Positions 25,631 through 33,378 of a stretch of 64,000 bases of DNA are shown here, piece by piece. Below the pieces are notes generated by a model, which worked only from the letters and a program-made list of their open reading frames with translations, was not told where the DNA came from and searched no databases. The stretch is taken from positions 62,001 through 126,000 of the forward strand of contig JAHALR010000002.1 in the NCBI GenBank assembly GCA_018362895.1, given 5' to 3'. This stretch comes from Clostridium sp. Lineage in GTDB: Bacteria; Cyanobacteriota; Vampirovibrionia; Gastranaerophilales; Gastranaerophilaceae. The translations under genes and the position numbers were made by a program. Position 1 is the first letter of the stretch. Each line of letters begins with the position of its first letter.

Positions 25631-25964
25631 TAGCTCTCCTTTTAACCAGAAGTTCAATCATTTCACGGCTGAGTTTGAGCTCTGATGGTTTCATGCTTTT
25701 AATCATTTCAAAAATTTTCGCTTCATCTTCTGACTGAACATAGGCGGATATGTGTTTTAAATCTTCGATGTCAAATTTCAAAACTTCCGTAAGCTTGAGG
25801 TAGGTAATCATCTTTGGTAAATATGTTCCGTCTTCAAGTTTACCTATGTGGCGTGTGCTTAGCCCGATTTTTTTTGCTAATTCTTCTTGTGTTAGTTTCA
25901 TAGCTTTGCGTTGCTTTTTTATCAAAAAAGATAAAGCTGACGCTATTGATTCTTCGTTAACCAC
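25623..25964 (-). CDS. XRE-family HTH regulator
   Basis: 113 aa, GTG start with GAGGG upstream. The N-terminal HTH is classical: LIKKQRKAMKLTQEELAKKI, GLSTRHIGKLEDGTYLPKM (residues ~14-55). The C-terminal half is helical and charged (YVQSEDEAKIFEMIKSMKPSE) and may oligomerise. It diverges from a second XRE gene at 26152 across a region with three GTTAC-type repeats, its probable operators. Confidence 0.82.
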   Translation of the reverse strand: MVNEESIASALSFLIKKQRKAMKLTQEELAKKIGLSTRHIGKLEDGTYLPKMITYLKLTEVLKFDIEDLKHISAYVQSEDEAKIFEMIKSMKPSELKLSREMIELLVKRRANA

Positions 25965-25993
25965 TAAACCACCCTCATTGTGTTAATGAAATT

Positions 25994-26136
25994 CGTTACC
26001 TTTTTGTATGTCATGAGAATAGCAGAAAACAAACAAAAAGTATATGTTTTTCATTTATTTTCTTTTTACAAAAAGTAACGTAAAACAGTGTTTAAGTGCC
26101 GGTGAGTCCAATCTAACATAGTAAAGGTAACAAAAA
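25994..26136. promoter_or_regulatory. GTTAC repeats between divergent XRE genes
   Basis: CGTTACCTTTTTGTA (25994-26008) is mirrored by TACAAAAAGTAACG (26067-26080, one G shorter), and a third half, AAAGGTAACAAAAA, lies at 26123-26136. The inverted arrangement between two divergent regulators suggests operator sites for one or both. Confidence 0.5.
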
Positions 26137-26151
26137 TCATTAAGGTTTTTT

Positions 26152-26484
26152 ATGAATAAAAAAGATGTGGGGCGTAAAATAAAGGAATTTCGTAATTTGG
26201 CGGGGTTGACTCAAGCTGAACTTGCTGAAGCAGTGCATATGCATGAAAAACAAATTTCACGTATTGAAGCAGGTGTCCATTTTCCTACTTTTGACAATTT
26301 TGTGAAAATACTTGAAGTTTTAGATGTTGAAATGAAGGATTTTGATTTGTCTTTAAAAATTGAGAAAAACAGCCTTCGAAAAAAAGCTTTAAAAATTATA
26401 CAAAGAGCTAATAATAAAGAACTTGTTTTTTATGTCTCAATGCTGGAAACATTACATAAATGTATTAAACAGGAAAACACTTAA
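26152..26484 (+). CDS. XRE-family HTH regulator
   Basis: 110 aa. HTH at residues ~5-60: VGRKIKEFRNLAGLTQAELA, EAVHMHEKQISRIEAGVHFP, TFDNFVKILEVLDVE. The C-terminal ~45 residues are basic and helical (KNSLRKKALKIIQRANNKEL). It differs from the divergent XRE protein in length and recognition helix, so the two are not simple duplicates. It is followed by an AT-rich gap and a glycosyltransferase operon, which it may control (inference). Confidence 0.82.
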   Translation: MNKKDVGRKIKEFRNLAGLTQAELAEAVHMHEKQISRIEAGVHFPTFDNFVKILEVLDVEMKDFDLSLKIEKNSLRKKALKIIQRANNKELVFYVSMLETLHKCIKQENT

Positions 26485-26520
26485 TAATTATTTATAAAGA
26501 TAAAATAATTATTGTGTTTG

Positions 26521-26545
26521 GTTTACAATTTTATGTATTGTAAAC
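26521..26545. promoter_or_regulatory. Perfect inverted repeat upstream of the GT8 operon
   Basis: GTTTACAAT (26521-26529) and ATTGTAAAC (26537-26545) form a perfect 9-bp dyad around 7 nt, about 55 nt before the GT8 start. It could be an operator for a dimeric regulator such as the neighbouring XRE protein, or an RNA hairpin. Confidence 0.45.
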
Positions 26546-26598
26546 ATTAGATTGCTTATCGAGTGATGTTTGCATGCTTTAAAATCTTAGGAGACAGA

Positions 26599-27516
26599 AT
26601 GAAGTTAAGTATTGCATATGCAGTAGATGAGAATGTTACAACACTTGTGTCCGTTTCAATTGCAAGTATTTTATATAATAACAAATCTAATGATATTGAA
26701 ATAATAATTTTAAATTCAGGTCTGTCAGAAATTTGCAAAAAAAATATAGAGAGCCTGAAAAGAATAAAAGATTTTGCTCTTCGTTTTGTTGATGTTGACG
26801 AAAAAGAATTTGAAAACTTATGTGCAAAATCATGGACAATAACTTCTTTCTTTCGATTCAAACTTGCTTCTTTATGTCCTGATATCGATAAAATAATTTA
26901 TCTTGACTGCGATACCATGTGCAGAAAAGATTTGAAAGATTTTTTTAATATTGATTTGCAAAATAAATTGGCCGCTGTCAGATATGAATATGACATCAAT
27001 GAAAGAATCAAAAAAATAAAACCTGAAATTAAGTCTGACTGGTATTTTAATTCTGGTGTTATGGTTATAAATCTTAAGCGCTGGAGAGAAGAAAATCTTG
27101 AAGAAAAACTTTTTGAGCAGGCATTAATCAATCCTGAACAGTATGATTTTATAGATCAAGATATTTTAAATGTTGTAATTGATGACGATAAAGTTCGAAT
27201 TGATGATAGTGAGATTTATTTAAATGTTTGGTGGACACAATTAAAAAGACCGGTTATAAAACGTTTACATACTCTTGTGCACTTTATAGGTCCAAAGCCG
27301 AACAGTATTAAATGCCGGAATATATATAAAGATGAATGGTGGAAATATGCTGCTTTAGTTCCTGAGTGCAAAAAATATAAATATGTAAGGAACAAACAAA
27401 GAATAGAAGGTTTTAAGGAGTTTTTCTTTAACAAAATGTTATTTAGCAATAAAGTTGAATATATTATTTTGGGCATGAAATTTTCCTTTAAGAGAAAGCA
27501 GGTCGTAAATGCCTAA
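26599..27516 (+). CDS. Family 8 glycosyltransferase
   Basis: 305 aa from ATG 26599 (MKLSIAYAVDENVTT), with TAGGAGA 8 nt upstream; an ATG at 26563 lacks a ribosome site. GT8 features: SIAYAVDENV at the donor site, the DxD metal motif in IIYLDCDTM (~103), FNSGVMVINLKRWRE, DQDILN, and HFIGPKPN (the H-x-x-G-x-x-K-type C-terminal motif). Related enzymes transfer glucose or galactose in LPS outer core. The C-terminus has the locus motif (YIILGMKFSFKRKQ). It overlaps the next gene by 8 nt. Confidence 0.87.
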   Translation: MKLSIAYAVDENVTTLVSVSIASILYNNKSNDIEIIILNSGLSEICKKNIESLKRIKDFALRFVDVDEKEFENLCAKSWTITSFFRFKLASLCPDIDKIIYLDCDTMCRKDLKDFFNIDLQNKLAAVRYEYDINERIKKIKPEIKSDWYFNSGVMVINLKRWREENLEEKLFEQALINPEQYDFIDQDILNVVIDDDKVRIDDSEIYLNVWWTQLKRPVIKRLHTLVHFIGPKPNSIKCRNIYKDEWWKYAALVPECKKYKYVRNKQRIEGFKEFFFNKMLFSNKVEYIILGMKFSFKRKQVVNA

Positions 27517-28576
27517 AGTATCTATAATAATGCCTACATATAACGTAGAGAGATATTTTCGTCAGTGCATAGAAAGTGTAATCAATCAAACACTGGAGGA
27601 TATAGAAATAATCCCCGTAGATGACGGTTCACCGGATAACTGCGGAAAAATAATGGATGAATATGCATCAAAAGATAAAAGAATAAAACCAATACATCAG
27701 GAAAACGGAGGGTATGGAAAAGCTGTTAATGCAGGAATAGAAGCAGCAACAGGTGAATATATAGGAATAGTGGAAACAGATGACTATATAGAAGCGGATA
27801 TGTATGAAAAACTGTATACTCAGGCAAAGAAATTTGATGCTGATGTATGTAAATGCGGTTTTTTTGAATATGATTCTACAAAACCTGAAAATGAACAAAA
27901 TGTAATATGGAAAACACCTGTACAAAACATTGAAAGTTTTGTTTCTGATAAAGCTTTTAAAATAACCGACGACCCCAGGCTTCTTATTTTTCATGCTTCA
28001 ATCTGGTCAAACATATACAAAAAATCTTTTTTGGATACCAATAATATAAGAATAAATTTGACACAAAGTGCTTCTTATCAAGATTTGCCCTTTATGGTTA
28101 AGGTTATGACCTGTGCCGAAAAAATAGGAATTGTTCCGGAGTATAAGTATCACTGGAGAAAAGAAGAAAATCAGGACTCTTCAACAAAAAGAAATGATAA
28201 AAGACTTATGATTATGGCTGACCAGTGTGAAAATACCATTGAAATTTTGAAAGAATCAAAGCTTTTTAATGAGACAAAAGAAGAAATGTTTTATCACTTC
28301 TTTTTAGCAAACTTTGATTTTTATAACAGAATTCAAATGCCGTATAAAAAGGAATATTTTAACAAATTAAAAAATCTTTTTGGAAAAATAAAAAATGACA
28401 AAAGTTTCGAATATAAATATTTTTCTCGCAGACAAAAACGGTTTGTAAAGAACTGTATGAATGGGTTTTATCTGTTAACAAATCCATATCGTGTAGCACG
28501 TAAAAACTTTATAAGCATTCGATGGAACAAGAAAGAACGATCTGTAAGAATGCTGGGCAGGGAGTTATTGAGATAA
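27509..28576 (+). CDS. Family 2 glycosyltransferase (paralogue of the 17078 gene)
   Basis: 355 aa. N-terminal GT2 core: VSIIMPTYNVERYFRQCIES, IEIIPVDDGSPDNCG, IGIVETDDYIE with the DxD-type acid pair. The C-terminal half matches the 17078-18157 protein in layout (SIWSNIYKKSFLD, SASYQDLPFMVKV, YHWRKEENQDSS), and both end in a degenerate LG motif (here VRMLGRELLR). It overlaps the GT8 gene and is followed after 14 nt by the GT2-FkbM fusion. Confidence 0.85.
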   Translation: MPKVSIIMPTYNVERYFRQCIESVINQTLEDIEIIPVDDGSPDNCGKIMDEYASKDKRIKPIHQENGGYGKAVNAGIEAATGEYIGIVETDDYIEADMYEKLYTQAKKFDADVCKCGFFEYDSTKPENEQNVIWKTPVQNIESFVSDKAFKITDDPRLLIFHASIWSNIYKKSFLDTNNIRINLTQSASYQDLPFMVKVMTCAEKIGIVPEYKYHWRKEENQDSSTKRNDKRLMIMADQCENTIEILKESKLFNETKEEMFYHFFLANFDFYNRIQMPYKKEYFNKLKNLFGKIKNDKSFEYKYFSRRQKRFVKNCMNGFYLLTNPYRVARKNFISIRWNKKERSVRMLGRELLR

Positions 28577-28590
28577 AAAGGAGAATTGAA

Positions 28591-30735
28591 ATGTGTAAGG
28601 TTTCTATAATTATCCCAATTTATAATACAGAAAAATATATAAGAAGATGTCTTGATGCACTGGTTTTACAAACATACAAAAACATTGAGATTTTATGTAT
28701 AGATGATGGCTCAAAAGATTCTTCTGCTCTGATTATAAAGGAATTTATGAATAAAGATGACAGGATAAAATTAATACAACAAAAAAACTCCGGTCCTGCT
28801 ACTGCTCGTAATAATGGTATAAAAAATGCCACAGGTGAGTTCATAATGTTCTGTGACAGTGATGATTGGTATGAGCCTGAAATGGTTGAGGAAATGGTCT
28901 CTGCTATACAAAAACAAAGGGTAGATTTAGCGATTTGTGACATAATAGTTGATACAAGTGCTTGTAACCAGCGTCCTCAAAGTGATTTAGACTATTATAG
29001 GCTTGAATTTGAAGGGTTTAAGGATATAAGTTCTTCTGAAAACAAGTCACATGTTCATGCGGAATTGTGGAATAAGATATTTCGAAAAAATAAAATAGAT
29101 GAATATAATATAACTTTTCCTGATGGATACAAAAGTGATGATTATTCATTTTTAATGCAGTATTTGTCTGTTTCCGGTACTGCATATGGCTTGAATCTTA
29201 AATTATATAACTATTTTTTAAGAGAAGAAAGCATTATGTGGAATATTTTTAATGAGAAATGTAATTATAAGTTTGATTTTCTTTATGCATTAAAATATAC
29301 ATTAAATTTTCTTCAAAAAAATAATTTTGATTTGAATTATTGGCTTATTGTATACAACTGGGAGTTAACTTTCTGGTGGACATTTTTAAACAAGACAGAA
29401 AGAAATAAAGCTTTGGAATTTAGTGCTGAATTGTTTGAAAATATTGGTGATGAATATCTGAAAGACAATGAATTTTTCAGATTTCTTAAAAATAAAAAGC
29501 TGTATGATGCTTATGTTTGTTTTGATAATAAAAAAGAAAAAAATAAAAGGCTTTCATTATTTCAAAAACTTTTTTCACTTAAAACAGCTTATGACAATGG
29601 CAAAGAATACAAAGTTCTAAGGTTGTTAGGTACAAAACTAAAGATTAGGCTGAAATCAAAAGAGATTTTTAACAGACTTTCTGTGTTGTCTGACAAAATG
29701 AATTTTAACCTGCAAGAGTCAGAAAAAAATGTATTTTTTCTAAAAAATTCTATCCGTAACATTAGAAAAGATTTAGATGCATTAAAACAACAATATGAAT
29801 TGCCGTTGTTTTTAAAAAGAGGAATTTATTCTGAACAAGATGAAAAAAGCCATATTTTTGATAAATTTAAAGATTTTCAGCTTGATGAAAACCTTTATAA
29901 GAATTTAACAAAGAATATGACTACTGAGTCTATAAATATTTTGAATGAAATTCTTATAAGATTGGAAAAAATAAATAATTGTAATTGTAAATATGAAACT
30001 TTTTATACAGAAAATGAATATAAAAGTATTATAAATCTGGAGAAAAACTTTTATAATCAAATATTGAAGATTTCGGATAATATGTATGCTTATTCAAAAT
30101 ATATTCTTCCTATTAATCATTTTGAGTCAAGCGTTTTTTACTTTAAACACGGTTTGGATATTGTTGATACTGAAAAATTCAGGAATAAAGATATAATAGA
30201 TGCCGGTGGTTTTATAGGTGATTCTGTTTTAATTTTTTCAGAATTAACAAATAAAAAAGTCTATACTTTTGAACCTATAAAAGAAAACTTTGAATTGATG
30301 CATAGAACATTTGAGTTGAATAATATAACAAATGTAGTAGCAGAAAAAATTGCTCTTGGTAATGAGTCTTCCATGATAAATATGTGTGCCAAAGATAGTG
30401 CATCGCGTTTTGTTTGTGCTCCGGCAATAGGCGGTTATGAATTGGAAGAAAATATAAAATGTATGACTCTTGATGAATATGTTTTTGAAAAGAATTTGGA
30501 TGTAGGGCTTATTAAAGTTGATGTTGAAGGTGCAGAACAATTGTTTTTGGAAGGGGCAAAGCAGACAATTTCTGAACAAAAGCCTACATTACTTTTAAGC
30601 ATATATCACTCAGGTGATGATTTCAAAAAAGTGAAATCAATTATTGATGAATGGAACCTGGGCTACAAATTCAGACTGTATAAACCGCTTGACGGGCGTA
30701 TTCTTATGGAAACTCTATTGATTTGTGAAGTATAA
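28591..30735 (+). CDS. GT2 glycosyltransferase fused to FkbM methyltransferase
   Basis: 714 aa from ATG 28591, preceded by AAAAGGAGAA; the longer frame from 28522 would overlap the previous gene and lacks a ribosome site. Residues 1-220 are GT2 (VSIIIPIYNTEKYIRRCLDA, IEILCIDDGSKDSS, FCDSDDWYE). A linker motif near 346 (KEYKVLRLLGTKLKIRLK) precedes a helical stretch. The C-terminal ~190 residues are FkbM-like (IIDAGGFIGDS ~535, TFEPIKENFELM, LIKVDVEGAEQ), closely matching the FkbM domain of the 20010 gene. One chain could add and then O-methylate a sugar (inference). Confidence 0.82.
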   Translation: MCKVSIIIPIYNTEKYIRRCLDALVLQTYKNIEILCIDDGSKDSSALIIKEFMNKDDRIKLIQQKNSGPATARNNGIKNATGEFIMFCDSDDWYEPEMVEEMVSAIQKQRVDLAICDIIVDTSACNQRPQSDLDYYRLEFEGFKDISSSENKSHVHAELWNKIFRKNKIDEYNITFPDGYKSDDYSFLMQYLSVSGTAYGLNLKLYNYFLREESIMWNIFNEKCNYKFDFLYALKYTLNFLQKNNFDLNYWLIVYNWELTFWWTFLNKTERNKALEFSAELFENIGDEYLKDNEFFRFLKNKKLYDAYVCFDNKKEKNKRLSLFQKLFSLKTAYDNGKEYKVLRLLGTKLKIRLKSKEIFNRLSVLSDKMNFNLQESEKNVFFLKNSIRNIRKDLDALKQQYELPLFLKRGIYSEQDEKSHIFDKFKDFQLDENLYKNLTKNMTTESINILNEILIRLEKINNCNCKYETFYTENEYKSIINLEKNFYNQILKISDNMYAYSKYILPINHFESSVFYFKHGLDIVDTEKFRNKDIIDAGGFIGDSVLIFSELTNKKVYTFEPIKENFELMHRTFELNNITNVVAEKIALGNESSMINMCAKDSASRFVCAPAIGGYELEENIKCMTLDEYVFEKNLDVGLIKVDVEGAEQLFLEGAKQTISEQKPTLLLSIYHSGDDFKKVKSIIDEWNLGYKFRLYKPLDGRILMETLLICEV

Positions 30736-30759
30736 ATTTTAAGGGGCTTTAATAAAAAA

Positions 30760-32295
30760 ATGACATTATGTGAACTAGATAATATATTTAAAACATTTAA
30801 AATAAACAAATTAAAAACATACAGAACATCATTAAATAATTTTTATGGCAAAAGTATAATTTTATTTTGCATGAAAAATGATATTGATGAAGCAATAAAA
30901 GTTTTTAAAGAAAGATACTCTGATAAAACAATAAGTGAAATTTGTGTGTTTCCTGAATTTGATTCGAATTCTTATGTATTTGAAAATTGCAGGTATAAAA
31001 TAAGAAAGCCTGTAAAATCTTTAAAAAATAAAAATATTGCAATTTATATAAATAAAGAAAAGGAATTTTCTTTTGTTGGAATGCTTAATCATGTTGCAAA
31101 ACACACAAACAATACTTATTATCTTTATTCAAGTGATGATTATATTCCGCATTTTGATTCTCCTTTTAATAAAGAAGAACAAATTCAATATGTGAGCAAT
31201 AACATTGATAAGTTTGTACACGCATATAGTATACTTGAAGACAAGCATAGTAAAAAAATTTTTTCTGCAAGCATAGATACTTTATGCTATGGTTCTTCTT
31301 CTAAATTAAAGGATGAAGATTTCGTACAATATGATCACCCTGAAGTGCATGCATCATATGGTGATATCATTATTTCGGGAGGACTGGGAATCTCATTGGA
31401 AGACAGTGCTTTATTTTGTGAGAAGATTAAATCTTCCGGCAAAGTATATGCTTTTGAACCAATCAGAAAAAATATAGAAATACTAAAACAGTATATTGAT
31501 AACTATGAAAGCATAAAGAATAACTTTGAAATAGTTCCTTTGGGCTTGTGGAACAAAAAAGATACATTATATTTTAGTGATAATGTTGATGCATCTTCAT
31601 GTGTATGGAACGATAATAATTGTTCTTCAATCTGTCAAGTAATTTCAATCGATGAGTTTGTTGCTGAAAATAATATCGAACGTGTAGATATGATAAAAAT
31701 GGATATAGAAGGTGCTGAAAATGAAGCATTAGAGGGTGCATACAATACGATAAAACAGTATAGGCCCAAGCTCGCAATTTCTGTTTATCACCGTCCTGAT
31801 CATTTGATCTCCATAATATTATTTATAAATTCTTTGAATCTTGGTTATAAATTTTATCTGGCACATCACTCAAATCATTATGAAGAAACAGTATTGTATG
31901 CCAAGGTCCCTAATCTTTACAAGGATTTTTTGATTAAGAATAAAGTCGCTGAGCAATTTGAAAAACTGGTAAAAAATATAGGAAATAAAAAAGTGGTTTT
32001 GTATGCTCCTGATGATTTTGTTTTTTCATTATTTGAAGAACTTGATATGAGTAAATTAAATATTCAGGCAATTGCAAAACCTGACTCTGACAACTCTGAT
32101 AATTTCAAGGGCTTCAAAGTTATAACTCCAGAATTAATTAAAAATTTGGAACCTGATTATGTTCTGGTTTGTACAACACAAGCCTTGGCTGCTATTGAAT
32201 ATTTGAGATATCAGCTTCTTATTGACAAAAACATAAAGGTTCTCCCTTTTGTTAAACGTTCTTTTATTTCTACATTAAAAGAGATATGGAGATAA
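30760..32295 (+). CDS. FkbM-family methyltransferase with N- and C-terminal extra domains
   Basis: 511 aa. The central FkbM domain (~200-380) has an altered motif I (IIISGGLGISLEDSALF), then VYAFEPIRKNIEILK and MIKMDIEGAENEALEGA. The N-terminal ~190 residues resemble a nucleotide-binding alpha/beta fold without a clear family (GKSIILFCMKNDIDEA; a segment NTYYLYSSDDYIPHF). The C-terminal ~120 residues (KKVVLYAPDDFVFSLFEELD, YVLVCTTQALAAIEYL) look like a small Rossmann-type domain. It lacks the 'DxGxxxG' form of motif I found in its two neighbours, so SAM binding may be altered. Confidence 0.72.
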   Translation: MTLCELDNIFKTFKINKLKTYRTSLNNFYGKSIILFCMKNDIDEAIKVFKERYSDKTISEICVFPEFDSNSYVFENCRYKIRKPVKSLKNKNIAIYINKEKEFSFVGMLNHVAKHTNNTYYLYSSDDYIPHFDSPFNKEEQIQYVSNNIDKFVHAYSILEDKHSKKIFSASIDTLCYGSSSKLKDEDFVQYDHPEVHASYGDIIISGGLGISLEDSALFCEKIKSSGKVYAFEPIRKNIEILKQYIDNYESIKNNFEIVPLGLWNKKDTLYFSDNVDASSCVWNDNNCSSICQVISIDEFVAENNIERVDMIKMDIEGAENEALEGAYNTIKQYRPKLAISVYHRPDHLISIILFINSLNLGYKFYLAHHSNHYEETVLYAKVPNLYKDFLIKNKVAEQFEKLVKNIGNKKVVLYAPDDFVFSLFEELDMSKLNIQAIAKPDSDNSDNFKGFKVITPELIKNLEPDYVLVCTTQALAAIEYLRYQLLIDKNIKVLPFVKRSFISTLKEIWR

Positions 32296-32298
32296 AAA

Positions 32299-33378
32299 AT
32301 GAAGATAGGTTTTTTCTTAAAATATATGGTAGGAACACTAAACCCGGAACATAAAGATAATGTTTGGGGTGAAGAAATACTTGCGAACGGATTCAGCGAA
32401 GCTATCAAAAAAATTCCAGGAGTTGAATCTTGTGGGGTATATGCGCCAAATAAACCTCCTGAAGAAAAACTTGATATTCTGATTTATATGAATTATGACA
32501 CAGATGTAGTAGAAGATTATGCAACAAAGAGTATTTGTTATATTCAAAATGCATATGCAGACAAAAGCACACCGGAGAGTATATACGAAACTATTAAAGA
32601 CAAGCCGTTTGATGCATATTTCGTTTACTCTGAAAATATAAGAGATTATTTCTCTAAAAAAGGAATTGCCTCTTTGTATTTGCCATTTGCTGTAAATACA
32701 GAAATGTATAGACCTGTTGAATATGATTCTGATTTTGATTATGAAGTAGCGTATGTTGGAAATGATATAAAAGGCAAGGCACAAACAGAAAAATATCTTC
32801 TGCCGGCAACAAAGTTCCATTTTGGTTTGTATGGTAATTGGAATTATTACAATCATAGACGGTATTTATTTAGAAAAATAAGAAAACAATTCTGGAAACG
32901 TGATTTTTATGATTTGCTGATTTTGATAAAAAGTTTGAGATGGAAACCCGGAGAATGGCTGGCTAATAATAAAAAACTATCTAAAATATCGAAGGGCAAA
33001 ATTCCCCAAAATGATATGATTAAGTTGTTGAGTTCCAGCAAAATTCTCATTAATTTTACATTAAAAGGTGCGGTTAATTTTAATACTCTTAATTATCGTA
33101 TTCTTGAGATTCTTGCCTGTAAAGGATTTGTTATAACAGATAGAGTTCCGGTTGTGGAAAAAGAATTAAAAGATTGCGTTGTTTTTACAGATGGGGGTTG
33201 GGATTTGGAAAGAAAAATCCGTTATTATTTAAAACATCCGCAAGAACGAAAAGCTTATGCACAAAGAGGCTATGATTATGTGTTGAAACATTATAGTGCT
33301 GATGCAAGAGCAAAAGAAATATTTGATTTTGTAAACAAATTAATCAGAGGGGGAAAAATTGAAAATAGTTTTAGCTAA
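32299..33378 (+). CDS. GT-B glycosyltransferase (CgeB/Glyco_trans_1_2-like)
   Basis: 359 aa. Two Rossmann-like halves: the N-terminal part ends with LYLPFAVNTEMYRP, a characteristic hinge of CgeB-like enzymes, followed by EVAYVGNDIKGK. The C-terminal half has IKLLSSSKILINFTLKG, NYRILEILACKGFVITD (acidic donor-binding segment), and ends with VLKHYSADARAKEIFDFV, the usual tail. The donor sugar is unknown. It starts 4 nt after the preceding stop and overlaps the next gene by 20 nt. Confidence 0.8.
   Translation: MKIGFFLKYMVGTLNPEHKDNVWGEEILANGFSEAIKKIPGVESCGVYAPNKPPEEKLDILIYMNYDTDVVEDYATKSICYIQNAYADKSTPESIYETIKDKPFDAYFVYSENIRDYFSKKGIASLYLPFAVNTEMYRPVEYDSDFDYEVAYVGNDIKGKAQTEKYLLPATKFHFGLYGNWNYYNHRRYLFRKIRKQFWKRDFYDLLILIKSLRWKPGEWLANNKKLSKISKGKIPQNDMIKLLSSSKILINFTLKGAVNFNTLNYRILEILACKGFVITDRVPVVEKELKDCVVFTDGGWDLERKIRYYLKHPQERKAYAQRGYDYVLKHYSADARAKEIFDFVNKLIRGGKIENSFS

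Noticed and set aside
20010..26484. Mobile element or prophage in the AT-rich island
   Set aside because: No transposase, integrase, phage genes or flanking repeats; only glycan genes and two XRE regulators.
26483..26513. 11-bp inverted repeat AATAATTATTT/AAATAATTATT after the XRE gene as a terminator
   Set aside because: The stem is A/T only and no T run follows; probably a chance product of AT-rich sequence.
32338..32856. 172-codon minus-strand frame opposite the CgeB-like gene
   Set aside because: Composition (Ile/Cys/Phe-rich) is typical of antisense of an AT-rich gene; the plus-strand gene has clear domain motifs.
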